64,000 bases of DNA, from positions 62,001-126,000 of the forward strand of contig JAQXDZ010000050.1 in NCBI GenBank assembly GCA_029251085.1, written 5' to 3'. Shown here piece by piece: positions 8,764 through 18,386 of the stretch. Source of the stretch: Mariniblastus sp. Its GTDB lineage: Bacteria > Planctomycetota > Planctomycetia > Pirellulales > Pirellulaceae. The notes under the pieces are model-generated. The model ran no database searches. It was not told where the DNA came from and saw only the letters and a program-made list of their open reading frames with translations. The position numbers and the translations under genes are program-made. Position 1 is the first letter of the stretch; the number at the start of each line of letters is the position of its first letter.

Positions 8764-9975
8764 TTATTCAGAGATGCTTTGCTCAAGAGGATTATGAAGA
8801 GAGTTTGAAGCCGGGTCGTCATTTTCCTTCGCCCCTTCTTGCTGCATACCTTCCGAGTGTTTAATTGCTCTAGATATGCAGCCGACACCTATCGCAAGGA
8901 TATCGAATTGGTTCGCAACCCGCACTTTGGGTTTGTTTTCTGATTTAATTAGCCGGTATTCAGTCGAAAAGTTTTCAACCGCTTGAAATTCAAGGACAGC
9001 GGCAAAACGATCAACTGCGTTGTTTAGTCTGGCGATCGAAGCTGTGGTAAATTTAGCGAGTTCTTTCGAGTCATTGATAAGGTTGTTGGCGATCTGCAAT
9101 AAACGCGTTTTTAAAACGCTGTTTTGTTGAAGAGCAGATTCGTCTGTAACCTCTGATTTTTTGACCGTCTGTTTTTTGATCGGCCGGTAACTCACAGGGA
9201 TTGCTTTGGTTTTATTTGGTTGTCTCGCGATTTGCATCTCGTTAGCTTTTTGTGTGGCCGCTTCCAAGTCAGAAAACGTTACCTCCCAGCGGTCGCAATC
9301 TTGGTAGTACTGCCAGTAATCGTCGCCATTTTCCGCAGGAAGCATTACCAGTTGCACATTGCTTATTGTTTCTGAGCCCACCGCTTTGGCAGAAGATTTC
9401 GACCGGCGAGCGGGGGGATAATCTTCGTTGGCTGGGTTGGTTGCCTGATTCCATTGGTCGGAAATCGTCGACCGTAATTGGTTGTTGAGGGAACTTAATT
9501 GGGGAACGATCCGCTGCCTACAGAAATCGTATACGGTTTCCTCAAACTGCTGTTGAATGAATTTTTCAATTGGCTTGAACGCCGGGCGGATTCGCTGATT
9601 TGTGTTTTTTATTTGCAGTCGAATCGTCTCGAAGCTTTCTTCGAGCAGGTTGGCAATCGAGCTTTCTGGAGCAGATTCCTCTTTTTCCGGGCTCGTATTT
9701 TCTGGGATTAATTGGGAGGGGCAAATTTTCCGCAGGGGGTTATGTGGCTCAGTAAGTTCGTTACTTCCACCGTGCCCAATGAGGATTCTGTCTGAATTTA
9801 AAGCCTGATCTGCGAGCTGTGCAAGTTGAGTGGAATTCGGGTCAATCTGGCCAAATAGAATCGCCGCGGAGATTGCGGAAGTCGACTGATCGGCGCAAGC
9901 CGTCTTAATCGTGCCAGAATGCTGAAATATTATAAAAAGCATCAACAGACATGCTTTGGGAGAGATCTGTGCCAT
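8764..9975 (-). CDS. Secreted hypothetical protein
   Basis: A 403-residue protein that I do not recognise. It begins with a signal-peptide-like stretch (about residues 8-28, ending near CADQS), so it is probably exported. The middle (about 105-180) is Gln/Asn/Glu-rich and likely helical. A short folded-looking segment follows around 205-245 (NVQLVMLPAENGDDYW ... CDRWEVTFSDLEAA), then a second helical region. The C-terminus is acidic and disordered-looking. Only a few Cys are present (near 26, 84, 151, 228 and 365) and no catalytic motif is visible. The start ATG has GGAG 13 bases upstream, a rather long spacing. It stands alone, with non-coding DNA on both sides. Confidence 0.6.
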   Translation of the reverse strand: MAQISPKACLLMLFIIFQHSGTIKTACADQSTSAISAAILFGQIDPNSTQLAQLADQALNSDRILIGHGGSNELTEPHNPLRKICPSQLIPENTSPEKEESAPESSIANLLEESFETIRLQIKNTNQRIRPAFKPIEKFIQQQFEETVYDFCRQRIVPQLSSLNNQLRSTISDQWNQATNPANEDYPPARRSKSSAKAVGSETISNVQLVMLPAENGDDYWQYYQDCDRWEVTFSDLEAATQKANEMQIARQPNKTKAIPVSYRPIKKQTVKKSEVTDESALQQNSVLKTRLLQIANNLINDSKELAKFTTASIARLNNAVDRFAAVLEFQAVENFSTEYRLIKSENKPKVRVANQFDILAIGVGCISRAIKHSEGMQQEGAKENDDPASNSLHNPLEQSISE

Positions 9976-10419
9976 CGTTTTGCTGAACTCCAGGCGTTAA
10001 TAGATGCGAAGCTTAGGGGTGCACAGTCGCTTCGGTTATTAAATGGGAATACGTAAGGTAAAAGGCAATTGCAGTTACCGCGGCGTACTTAAACTATCGG
10101 GTCCAGAGAAATTGATCCTTTTGGGGAAAGTCTACAAGTTGTCGAAACCTTGAGACTTCGGATCGCGATTTGCAAATTGACGGGGTCGTGCCGATATCGA
10201 GTATCGTAGGCAATGGGGATTTTGCGTGTGCCAATTGTTAGGGGTAGTAACGCAACCTGGCCGTTTAATTAGAGTTGAAGAATTTAGAAGGGAGTCTAAA
10301 CTGCCAGACTCGTCTGTTGAGGGACTTGCTGGAGCGGGGACTTGCTGGAGCGGGTTTGCTCCCTTAGTCTCAAACGTGATATTTGTTTTTTAAAAACCTA
10401 GAGTGAAAGCAAAGGTAGC
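9976..10419. other. Intergenic region with a short tandem duplication
   Basis: About 440 bp between the divergent secreted-protein gene and ispD. Nothing coding is visible. The unit GGGACTTGCTGGAGCG occurs twice in direct tandem at 10321-10336 and 10337-10352, followed by GGTTTGCTCCC, which can pair with the GGAGC of the second copy. The duplication sits about 70-100 bp ahead of ispD, in its probable promoter/leader region. Confidence 0.5.
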
Positions 10420-11160
10420 ATGCCAAAGTTTTCCGTGATTCTCGCTGCAGCGGGTAAAAGTAGCCGGTTTCGTGATCCGAATTACAAGAAGCCGTTTGCG
10501 TTGCTCAACCGCAAAGCTGTTTGGTTATATTCAGCCGAGTTGTTTTTGAAACGCAATGACGTGAAGCAAGTCATCATCGTTATTTCACCTGAAGATAAAG
10601 ATGAGTTTCTCGGAAAGTATGGCCCCAACCTTGCGGTGCTCGGTGTTGAGGTTGTTCTCGGTGGTGCAGAGCGTTCGGACTCAGTTCAAAATGCGCTGGC
10701 GAAGGTCGACTCCGATTCGACTCACGTTGTGATTCATGATGCTGCCCGGCCTTGTCTCAATGCAGATTTAATTGAATCAGTCTTTCAATCTTCAAAAACG
10801 AACCCCGCAGTAATTCCTGCTGTTCCAGTGACAAGCACTTTGAAATTATCTAAAAATGGTAGTGCCGTAGATAAAACAGTCGATCGTTCTCATTTATATG
10901 AGGCTCAGACTCCGCAGGTTTTCGAACGAGAATTACTCATTTCGATGTTTGCTAATCGCGGCGAACTAAAACCAACCGATGAGTCGCAACTGGCCGAGGA
11001 ATTGGGGTATCCCATTGCGATCGTCAAGGGATCCGTTTTTAACATCAAAATCACGTCCAAGCAGGATCTTGCCTTCGCCAGAGCTTGTTTAGAGTCGCAA
11101 CCAAAGCCAAAATTCGATGCCCCGATTCACCCGTTTGCCGATGATAATCTATTTCGATAG
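10420..11160 (+). CDS. ispD: 2-C-methyl-D-erythritol 4-phosphate cytidylyltransferase
   Basis: IspD joins CTP and 2-C-methyl-D-erythritol 4-phosphate in the cytosol, the third step of the MEP route to isoprenoids. The 246-residue length is normal. The nucleotide-binding start (VILAAAGKSSRF with the KKPF segment, residues 6-26) is present, as are IHDAARPC (about 108-115), the VPVTSTLK stretch, the AQTPQVF motif and TDESQLAEE near 187. The ATG has AAAGG about 7 bases upstream. No other MEP gene lies nearby. The gene is convergent with the DUF1598-like gene. Confidence 0.95.
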   Translation: MPKFSVILAAAGKSSRFRDPNYKKPFALLNRKAVWLYSAELFLKRNDVKQVIIVISPEDKDEFLGKYGPNLAVLGVEVVLGGAERSDSVQNALAKVDSDSTHVVIHDAARPCLNADLIESVFQSSKTNPAVIPAVPVTSTLKLSKNGSAVDKTVDRSHLYEAQTPQVFERELLISMFANRGELKPTDESQLAEELGYPIAIVKGSVFNIKITSKQDLAFARACLESQPKPKFDAPIHPFADDNLFR

Positions 11161-11224
11161 CGGCGGCACTGTTCGTATTTCCGGTGCGAGATTTAGGGGC
11201 GAGGTTTAGGGTATGCGTCGTCGA

Positions 11225-13042
11225 CTAGTCCCACCACCATCGTTGAGCTTGTGAATCAGGAGTTTGATTCTTTAGGCGGTCATCTAGCTCAGAGCTTGAT
11301 TTTTGAATGATTGCATCTGTCAATTGATCTGTGGAAGAGACAGAAACACCGCCGCTGACGCCAAGGATGTGAAAATCGCGTCGGGCACCCGGTTTGCGTA
11401 GGCGAAGATATTTCTCGCTGACAACCGATTGAACCTCGGTGGCGACGTGATCCCTTTTCATTGGGTAGACCAATTGAGATTGAATTGGATTCGAATTGAC
11501 CGGTTCGTTAGGCGTGCCGAAAAATGTTTGTTCCCAGTCTGCTTTTCCGCTTGCGTTTTTTTGGCGAACAATTTCCGCAACAAGTGCGAGATCAAAGATA
11601 TTTTTAAGCTGATTATAAACGGGATACTTTTTTGAAATCTCACTGAAATGACTCGTGAAATCTCGCGCGAAACCGCGTGTTGGAATGTCAGATTTTCCAG
11701 TGTGAATTCGCTCTCCGTCACGACTAACGAATTCATTTTCACTAAGTACTTTGACACTCGACCCAGAAAAAGTAAAAACGGTTTCGTCAGGATTTGCCGA
11801 AACAGGTTGGTCATTGAGTGTGAACCACCAGCGGACAACTGAGAATGAGGGCAGGGTTCCGTCAGGTTTTAGTTTTAATCTATCTAGGTAGCTGGGGATT
11901 TCCGGAATGCTTTTTTCCAGCCCCATTCCCAATAGCTTCATCCGATAATCCGCTTCTACAAGAACCCGGGCAGTATGGGTACCGCGTGGGATACCGAAAA
12001 CTTCGATGTCCTGTTCACCGAGCGTCGATTTCGCCTTGTTTGACCATTGGCGTCCCGTGAGCGATGTCGAAGCAAGAAAGTTTTTGGTGGCGACCAAGTT
12101 TTCTTGACGGGGTGTGATAGAGCAACCGAATTTCCCACTGTGGGTGTAAGCATTTCGGAGGCAGTTCACAAGGTCATCGAGTTGCAAGATCGGCTTACCC
12201 GAACGGGAGTTGACGGCTCGCTGGTTTTCATCGAAATCCCAAGGGCCGGCTGGGCCAGCGACTACGATATCCCCAGTTTCCGGATAGAAAATCAGGTGAG
12301 TTATCTCGTAGAGGCCGGCGAGGTTTCGCATTGATTCATCAAGTGGTTGACCCTGTGCGGTCAGTAATTGTGCCGCTCTTTCTAAGCGGGGGAGTGAAAC
12401 TTTCCGCAGAGGACTAGGCCAAGTGACTGCGCCCTTCGTACCTTGGGATGCAGCCTGTCGCCAAACTTCCGTCAAGCCGTTTACTTTTCTTCCTTGGATT
12501 TTGGACAGAACCCCTGACGAGTTAACAAAGACTCCCGCGGGGAAGGCCTGGATTGTGCCGAGTCCCTGTCCAGTATCCTGCCAAGAATCAGGCTGAATCG
12601 TGCCCTGGATCAGATCGATCAATGGTTGGAAATCTGATTCCGTGATCCCTCCGCGAGCGGCTGCCAAGGGACTGTTGTGATTTGCATAGAGACCGGAAAG
12701 TGAATCGGAACGGGATTGCTCGCCATCAATCATGCCGGCCGTGTCGTAGGCCGTCTGGTAGGCACCCGAGCTATATTGCCGGTCTGAGATTTTTGAAAGC
12801 CACTGGTCGCGAGACTGTGACGGTAGAGAGTCTGCAAGTTTGAGGGCTACTGAGAACTCGCCAGCTTGTAGATGGTCAGTGATTTCAGCGGGTGTTGCAG
12901 TTTGTGCCGCAGCAGAGCCCACGAAGAGACTTGGGATAAAAAGAAGGACGGGGCAGCAAAAGATGGATCGGAAAAGAATCCTGAGGATTCTGTCTGGCGT
13001 TGCTGTTGATCCAAACCAACGCACAAAAATTTCTGACCGCAT
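11225..13042 (-). CDS. DUF1598-like secreted protein
   Basis: About 605 residues from ATG 13042, which has an excellent SD (GGGAGAG, 4-5 bases upstream). The frame continues to a TTG at 13099, but without an SD. The N-terminus has a basic start and a long hydrophobic core (ILFRSIFCCPVLLFIPSL) ending near GSAAAQ, so it is secreted. The body matches my recollection of the planctomycete family DUF1598, with segments such as AARGGITESDFQPLIDLI and FPAGVFVNSSGVL. It also has a downstream beta-rich part with GDIVVAGPAGPW and a basic C-terminal part ending in WWWD. No catalytic motif is evident and the function is unknown. Confidence 0.75.
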   Translation of the reverse strand: MRSEIFVRWFGSTATPDRILRILFRSIFCCPVLLFIPSLFVGSAAAQTATPAEITDHLQAGEFSVALKLADSLPSQSRDQWLSKISDRQYSSGAYQTAYDTAGMIDGEQSRSDSLSGLYANHNSPLAAARGGITESDFQPLIDLIQGTIQPDSWQDTGQGLGTIQAFPAGVFVNSSGVLSKIQGRKVNGLTEVWRQAASQGTKGAVTWPSPLRKVSLPRLERAAQLLTAQGQPLDESMRNLAGLYEITHLIFYPETGDIVVAGPAGPWDFDENQRAVNSRSGKPILQLDDLVNCLRNAYTHSGKFGCSITPRQENLVATKNFLASTSLTGRQWSNKAKSTLGEQDIEVFGIPRGTHTARVLVEADYRMKLLGMGLEKSIPEIPSYLDRLKLKPDGTLPSFSVVRWWFTLNDQPVSANPDETVFTFSGSSVKVLSENEFVSRDGERIHTGKSDIPTRGFARDFTSHFSEISKKYPVYNQLKNIFDLALVAEIVRQKNASGKADWEQTFFGTPNEPVNSNPIQSQLVYPMKRDHVATEVQSVVSEKYLRLRKPGARRDFHILGVSGGVSVSSTDQLTDAIIQKSSSELDDRLKNQTPDSQAQRWWWD

Positions 13043-13164
13043 AATACTCTCCCAATCACTGCCCGTGCCAATGATTGCGATGTTAGCTTGAGAAATCAAC
13101 TGCTTGCGATGAGATTTTCAAAAATAATAATTGGAGTGGGGCGTTTGGGTAAGTAAACCTGGAG

Positions 13165-13389
13165 CTAGTTCCAGAACCCAGCGATCCAGATTAAAAAGAA
13201 AATGATCGACATAAACCCAACGCACCAAACCGCATTTCGTAATGAGTGGGCAAGGATTTCACGCAAATTTTCATGGCGGGTCGCACCGTAAACGAGGCTA
13301 ACCACAACGATCAACGGAAGTGCGTACCAGATCTGCGGAATTGCAGCCAGAAGTAAATGGTCGAGATCTACTATTGAAAAAACGTTCAT
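13165..13389 (-). CDS. Small two-helix membrane protein
   Basis: A 74-residue protein with two hydrophobic segments (about residues 20-37 and 52-71) joined by a short charged loop containing GATRHENLREILAHS. It follows the DUF6677-like gene by 72 bp on the same strand and is likely co-transcribed with it. The shared membrane character suggests a related role, but no function can be read from the sequence. The ATG has only a weak SD (GGTAAAC). Confidence 0.65.
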   Translation of the reverse strand: MNVFSIVDLDHLLLAAIPQIWYALPLIVVVSLVYGATRHENLREILAHSLRNAVWCVGFMSIIFFLIWIAGFWN

Positions 13390-13461
13390 CAGTTTACCAG
13401 CAAATTGTTTAGCGAAAGGGCTTGCCCGTTTAGATCAGGGTAAATTTAAAGTTGGGTGTCG

Positions 13462-14148
13462 TTACTGTTTGGATTTTCTCTTGTTCTTCTTTTTCTTCTT
13501 TGATTCAAGCATCTCTCGTTGTGCCGGTGTGATGATCGCAGGTCCACAAAAGGCATCGTAGACAGCAAGCAAATTGAGTAGTCCAGCGATGACGGTAAAC
13601 AAGGTTCCCATTTCGAAGTAGTGTTTCCCTTCGAAATGCCAGCGACCGAGGGTGTCTGTTTGAACGCGAGAGCGGCGACGGGGGTTGTTCATGCCTCCGG
13701 GGGGAGCCATGAATCCATCTTTAATCGTCTCACCTGTGTAGTCGTTATTGTTTTCGGGTGTGATTTTGTGAAATGCTAAGCTCGAATTTGAATAGTCAGC
13801 AGGAAATCTTTCACAAAGGACCCAATAAGGGTCACCGCCTTTTTTAGTTTTCATCGACTGAATGATCGCTGGTAGGGCGGGGGCGCCCACGCCTAATTGA
13901 CAGACAAATTGCCAACGCAAATTACCTGGTTTGAAGGAGGCATAAACGACGCGTCCCTGTCCGATCCCAAGACCAAAAAAGTAGGTGCTCAGGATGCAGA
14001 TCATGAACAAGAAGCCTTTCGCATACCTCTTCTGGTAAAAGTGGCCGGCACCGGGCCAGATCCATGCCAGAAAAGCCGCCCAATATGGATCTTTGAGGTC
14101 GACGACGACTGGCTCGCCAGATTCCTGAGGATAAACTATTTCAGGCAT
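13462..14148 (-). CDS. DUF6677-like membrane protein
   Basis: A 228-residue protein resembling the planctomycete DUF6677 family, which is related in its opening to TM2-type proteins. The first part (residues 20-45, AAFLAWIWPGAGHFYQKRYAKG) is the characteristic TM2-like motif leading into hydrophobic helices. A hydrophilic insert follows (about 100-175), then a last helix near 180-200 (LFTVIAGLLNLLAVYDAF) and a very basic Lys-rich tail (KKKKKNKRKSK). The tail is probably cytosolic. No function is known. The 74-residue membrane gene is directly downstream. Confidence 0.75.
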   Translation of the reverse strand: MPEIVYPQESGEPVVVDLKDPYWAAFLAWIWPGAGHFYQKRYAKGFLFMICILSTYFFGLGIGQGRVVYASFKPGNLRWQFVCQLGVGAPALPAIIQSMKTKKGGDPYWVLCERFPADYSNSSLAFHKITPENNNDYTGETIKDGFMAPPGGMNNPRRRSRVQTDTLGRWHFEGKHYFEMGTLFTVIAGLLNLLAVYDAFCGPAIITPAQREMLESKKKKKNKRKSKQ

Positions 14149-14293
14149 AACGTTCGCTTGTGAATTCGGAATAAAAAATTGAGAACCGATTGGTTTACGA
14201 AATCGGAGCTTGCGTCTGTCGCTACAATTAAGTTCTCGGAATAGTCTAACTGATAGAGAACACTACACCAGATCAAACTAGCGGGCTTGGTAG

Positions 14294-15046
14294 ATGTCTT
14301 ACCGTTTTTTTACGCAATCCACCCCAAATAACGGCAAGATTATGCTGGAAGGGGAGCAAGCGCGGCATGCGATTCAGGTCATGCGTTTTAACGCAGGGGA
14401 TCAGATCGTGCTCTTTGACGGCACGGGGACTGAATACGACGCATTGATTGATCAGATCGAGAAAAAACGATTATGGCTCAGTATTAAAAGTCAGCGGGTC
14501 GTCCCCCGAGGAATCAAGGCAAGCATTACGCTTGCGGTTGCACTTCCGAAAGGAGATCGTCAAAAAGTATTGGTTGAAAAACTGGTTGAATTGGGAGTCG
14601 AACGTCTTATTCCTTTAAAGTCCAACCGCTCCGTTGCGGTGGCGAATGAAAAGGTTGTCCAGAGGTTACAAAAACAAGTAGTGGAAGCTTCGAAGCAATG
14701 CGGTCGTAATCGGTTGATGAAAATCGAAAGTGAGTCGACGCTTGCTAATTTATCTGGAATGCTTGAAACCGATGCGCTTAAGCTCATTGCTGACCCGTAC
14801 CAAGGCCAGACGATTTTAGACGTGTCGAGTAGGTGTCTTGAGGAAATGCCGGTCGAAGTTGTCGTCGCTATTGGTCCTGAAGGAGGATTTGATGACGAGG
14901 AAAATACGCTCTCTCAAGAATTAGGGTTCCAACCGGTGCGACTGGGACCTTCTATTTTGAGAGTGGAAACTGCAGCCATCGCGATTGCGGCTATTCTTGG
15001 TATCGGGCTCGAATCCGGTCAAACGGATGCTGGCGAAGTCGAGTAG
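14294..15046 (+). CDS. rsmE: 16S rRNA m3U1498 methyltransferase RsmE
   Basis: RsmE methylates N3 of U1498 in 16S rRNA using S-adenosylmethionine. The 250-residue protein has the N-terminal PUA-like RNA-binding part (residues 1-75) and the SPOUT trefoil-knot catalytic domain. Visible knot motifs are ALPKGDRQKVLVEKLVELG (about 80-98), IGPEGGFDDEE (near 195-205) and RLGPSILRVETAAIAI (about 216-231). TTGGTAG precedes the ATG. The gene is convergent with the CinA-like gene, 55 bp away. Confidence 0.93.
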   Translation: MSYRFFTQSTPNNGKIMLEGEQARHAIQVMRFNAGDQIVLFDGTGTEYDALIDQIEKKRLWLSIKSQRVVPRGIKASITLAVALPKGDRQKVLVEKLVELGVERLIPLKSNRSVAVANEKVVQRLQKQVVEASKQCGRNRLMKIESESTLANLSGMLETDALKLIADPYQGQTILDVSSRCLEEMPVEVVVAIGPEGGFDDEENTLSQELGFQPVRLGPSILRVETAAIAIAAILGIGLESGQTDAGEVE

Positions 15047-15101
15047 TGACGAACGCTTGTCCAGCGTTGAGGAATACGAAGATTTGTTTTCGGCTTCGAT
15101 C

Positions 15102-16304
15102 TTATTGGCTTCGATCTGAGGCAAGGTAAAGTCTCAAATGATTAAGGACTTCCTTGATGGCGCGTTCTTCCCGCCAGCCCGAATGGCCACTATATCGAAA
15201 TTGAGTCTGTTCGACTGTGGGCGTTTCAAAGATCATCACTTGATAAAACGATTGCCCTTCTCGAACTAAATCAGACGTGCGATCGATGGGGCCAATGGCA
15301 ATTCCCAGTGTTGCGCCACTTGATTCAATAAGGCTTCTCATCTCATCGAGGCTTGGCATTTGTTCGCGGGTTTCGTTCGCGCAGATCAGAGGTGTCGGGT
15401 TGGTGATCTGGTTTAGCCGCTCACCGACGACCCCTTGGAGTCCGGCATCAATGACAGCAAGTTTTTGTTGTTGATTCGTCAGAAGATTGTGAACGACTTG
15501 TTGGAGTTCGATGCCATTTTCACCGAACACAAGCTGGCCAAGCGTTTGGCGGATCGTTTGGATTGTTGGTTGCATCTTGTTCATGCAATCCGCTTGAGTC
15601 GTACCGCTAGTTGAGACACGGAGAGAAATGGTCGCCGAGCTGGCTGTGATTCCTACTTGGGGATCTCGTCCGCGTTGAACTAGATTGGGGAGCAGTGATT
15701 CAATATGGCTCTCGCCGGAACCAAAGCAGTGGAGTGTGTGGTGGTGGATGATCGATGAATCGCCTGCTTGTGTTCTCAAGCTCGCTTCAACGGACTGAGA
15801 CCACATTTGTTTCATTTCAACTGGGACTCCCGGTAGCGCGATGATTCGGCAATCCCTTCCGTCTTGGCGTCGCATTCGAAAATCAATTCCGGGAGCAGTT
15901 CCTTCCGGGTTGTCGATAGCCACGGCACCTTGAGGGAATTCCGCCTGAATCGAATTGTTTTCGGGCATCTCACGACCCCGAGATTCAAACATTGAGCGAA
16001 TGCGAGTCAATATTTCCGGGTGAGTGACCAAAGGAACATCAGCCATTTGGGCAATCGCCAATCGCGTTAAATCATCGGCCGTTGGGCCGAGGCCACCAGT
16101 GGCAACTACGACGTCTACACGGTTTGCGGCGTGCCGAAATACGTCGACATTGTCTTCAAGGTCGTCGCCGACGGTGGTGTGGAAGGCGACTTCGATCCCA
16201 ATTTCTCCCAATTGACTACTCAGCCATTGTGAGTTCGTATCGAGACGAATCCCGCTGGTCATTTCGTCGCCGATTGAGATTACTTCAGCGCGGAGAGAGG
16301 ACAT
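15102..16304 (-). CDS. CinA-like protein with a degenerate C-terminal domain
   Basis: A 400-residue CinA-family protein. The N-terminal MocF/COG1058-type domain is well preserved (AEVISIGDEMTSG, DTNSQWLSSQL, VVATGGLGPTADDLTR, GVPVEMKQMW) and may act as the NMN/ADP-ribose pyrophosphatase-like half. The middle KH-like part is also present. The C-terminal part (from about residue 278) should be an NMN amidohydrolase (PncC) with an AESCTGGLL-type active site. Here that position reads LAVIDAGLQGVVGERL, without the Ser-Cys-Thr-Gly-Gly core, although the end (GHSGWREERAIKEVL) still matches the family. The amidohydrolase activity is therefore probably lost. Confidence 0.85.
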   Translation of the reverse strand: MSSLRAEVISIGDEMTSGIRLDTNSQWLSSQLGEIGIEVAFHTTVGDDLEDNVDVFRHAANRVDVVVATGGLGPTADDLTRLAIAQMADVPLVTHPEILTRIRSMFESRGREMPENNSIQAEFPQGAVAIDNPEGTAPGIDFRMRRQDGRDCRIIALPGVPVEMKQMWSQSVEASLRTQAGDSSIIHHHTLHCFGSGESHIESLLPNLVQRGRDPQVGITASSATISLRVSTSGTTQADCMNKMQPTIQTIRQTLGQLVFGENGIELQQVVHNLLTNQQQKLAVIDAGLQGVVGERLNQITNPTPLICANETREQMPSLDEMRSLIESSGATLGIAIGPIDRTSDLVREGQSFYQVMIFETPTVEQTQFRYSGHSGWREERAIKEVLNHLRLYLASDRSQ

Positions 16305-16413
16305 GTTTGTTTTTCAATGACGACGTAAAGGTGGATGGAATTGAGCTTCAATAAAGCTGGTTTGCCAGCGACTGCTCGTTTCACGAGGTTCTTGGGGGGA
16401 ATGAGTACTACAA

Positions 16414-18060
16414 CTAACTGGCCCATCCGCTGCCATCCGCTTTTTCACCGCACATGTTAACCACCATGCCGAGATGTTTTGCCATGGCTGCCTTCGTAAG
16501 CGCGGCATTGTCAGCGTCTTGAGCCGTGTGAGCGTAAGCGACCTGAATGTGGTTACTTTGGTGTCTCGCCATCATTTGATCCCGACTGACTCCGTAAGTG
16601 ACGGCATGCATGATTGGCCATTGTGGAGTTGTTGCTTCGAGGCGTCGCTGGGTTTCCGATTCGGGAAGTTGAACGACTCCAGCGCGGCCGATGTCCATGT
16701 GGAGTCGATTGTTGGCGACAAAAATTCTCGACCAGACGATTTCTCCCGGCTTGGAAACTCCCTGAATCGTTCCTCCGCCGTTAGGGAAATACATTGCCGG
16801 TTGGCGGTAACTTGTCGCGCCGCTCCAACCACCGATCAAGTGGGCGGGAGGAACGCTTCCGCTGATTAGAAAAACCCAAACATATTGGTCGGTCGTTCCG
16901 GATTCATCCCAATCACCCCAGCGAAGATCGTGAAGCGTGTTTTCGACAGGCTGTTTAAGTGTGCTGTGGATGCGGTAAGTCATTAGGCCATCGAGTCCGG
17001 CACATTGATCGACTTCATTGAAGTGCGGCAGCGGTTGGCCACGATAGAGAGTACGCTTTCCATCGCGACTCTTGACGGGTGGCCTTTGCCGATTGTTAAG
17101 CGTACCTTCGACAAGGTCGCTTGCTGGCATTAAGTCTTTCAATCCTTGTTGGTACTGGATGCCGATCGTATCACAACCAAAATCATCAGCAATTCGAACA
17201 GCGGCTATGTACATTTTACACTGAAGACGAATTTGTTTGTCAGTAAGATGTTTGGCGTGTTGCTTACCTGTTTCAAACTTCATTCCTTTTTTGGTCATCC
17301 AATCCCTGACATCATCAGCCTCTTGGTTAGTAACCTGAGTTGATTCATAGTAAAGTGCAGATTGGCTAAGTCGTTCTTTGAAGACGCCTGTGGGATTCAA
17401 TAAATGATCTGGAATGATTGCGTTAAACATTCCCATGCAGCCTTCGTCAAAGACTCCCATGATCGCTTTTTGTGTTTGCAATTCTGTGGCCAGTTTTTGG
17501 CCTGTTGTTTCGCATGCATCAGGGATGTTGATTTTTCGAATCGGCGTCGCGTGATTGGTAGCATGTCTGACTTTTCCGGTTTCCAGCCAGGTGTTCAATT
17601 TCTTGATGAATTTCTTATCTGAAAAATCCTCGGCCCAGAGCGTGCTGTAATTAACACCGGCTTTTGTGAGCGAGCCGTTGAGATTTAGCATGCCTACGAG
17701 TCCGGGCCATTGGCCTGACCAATTGGCGACAGTAAGGATTGGACCTCGGTGAGTGAGTAATCCAGGAAGAACATGATGAGAGTATTGCCAAACGGCTTCG
17801 GCAACGATGATTGGCATTTCGGGATCAATGTTGGCAAAAACTTCCATGCCTTTTTTTTGAGAATCGATAAACCCATGCTTGGATCCACGCTTTGGCTGGT
17901 GCGCTCGTTTTAATTGAAAACCGCAGCTTTTGACTGCCTTGGCTAGTTCCTTTTCCATTTCTAATTGGGCGGCCCAGCAGACTTCATTGGCAGAAGTTCG
18001 AAGGTCACCACTGGCGATCAGGGCAATCGTCTTGATCGCTGAAGTTTTAGTTTTTGTCAT
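16414..18060 (-). CDS. L-fucose/D-arabinose isomerase-like protein
   Basis: A 548-residue protein related to the L-fucose isomerase (FucI) / AraA fold family, which interconverts aldoses and ketoses with a divalent metal. Matching segments are [19 protein letters not shown] (about residues 205-223, carrying the expected catalytic Glu), [14 protein letters not shown] (about 300, with the metal-site Asp region) and a late His in [12 protein letters not shown]. The spacing differs from classical FucI and several Trp-rich segments near the C-terminus are specific, so the substrate is uncertain. Conserved relatives without a proven substrate occur in planctomycetes. No transport or kinase gene accompanies it. 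It may act in breakdown of algal sugars such as fucose, which would suit the sulfatase elsewhere in the window; that is inference. Confidence 0.7.
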   Translation of the reverse strand: MTKTKTSAIKTIALIASGDLRTSANEVCWAAQLEMEKELAKAVKSCGFQLKRAHQPKRGSKHGFIDSQKKGMEVFANIDPEMPIIVAEAVWQYSHHVLPGLLTHRGPILTVANWSGQWPGLVGMLNLNGSLTKAGVNYSTLWAEDFSDKKFIKKLNTWLETGKVRHATNHATPIRKINIPDACETTGQKLATELQTQKAIMGVFDEGCMGMFNAIIPDHLLNPTGVFKERLSQSALYYESTQVTNQEADDVRDWMTKKGMKFETGKQHAKHLTDKQIRLQCKMYIAAVRIADDFGCDTIGIQYQQGLKDLMPASDLVEGTLNNRQRPPVKSRDGKRTLYRGQPLPHFNEVDQCAGLDGLMTYRIHSTLKQPVENTLHDLRWGDWDESGTTDQYVWVFLISGSVPPAHLIGGWSGATSYRQPAMYFPNGGGTIQGVSKPGEIVWSRIFVANNRLHMDIGRAGVVQLPESETQRRLEATTPQWPIMHAVTYGVSRDQMMARHQSNHIQVAYAHTAQDADNAALTKAAMAKHLGMVVNMCGEKADGSGWAS

Positions 18061-18386
18061 TGGTGAGTCGGTGTAGAACGAAATAGGGAACTTAGTTGTG
18101 ATAGAGCCGGTATAGAGGCATTGCCTCGTCTGCCCGATCTTACCCGTTTTAACAGGTCCTGCAAGGAATCGAAATTGCGTATGGGCTGGTGTAATAGGAA
18201 TCGACGGTCTAATCCGACTCTGATTTTGTTAATTTACGTTGAAACTGAAATGCCCCGTTTCATTCTTCCCTTCATTCGGGGACGAACGGTTGTTAAGCTA
18301 GAAATCTCATCAAATGCATCGCTATGGAATCGCTCAACCCGTTGGTGCCGGTAGCGATCCCGTTCGAATAAATTAGGGTAATTAAT
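18061..18386. other. Divergent leader region between isomerase-like gene and glmS
   Basis: A 326-bp divergent intergenic region. It contains a perfect short palindrome GAGGCATTGCCTC (18115-18127) and a looser CCCCG...CGGGG hairpin (about 18253-18280). I looked for a glmS ribozyme core and did not see one. Promoters for both flanking genes presumably lie here but no clear -35/-10 pair stands out. Confidence 0.4.

Noticed and set aside
18061-18386. Possible glmS ribozyme ahead of glmS
   Set aside because: None of the conserved catalytic core sequence is visible; only short palindromes are present.
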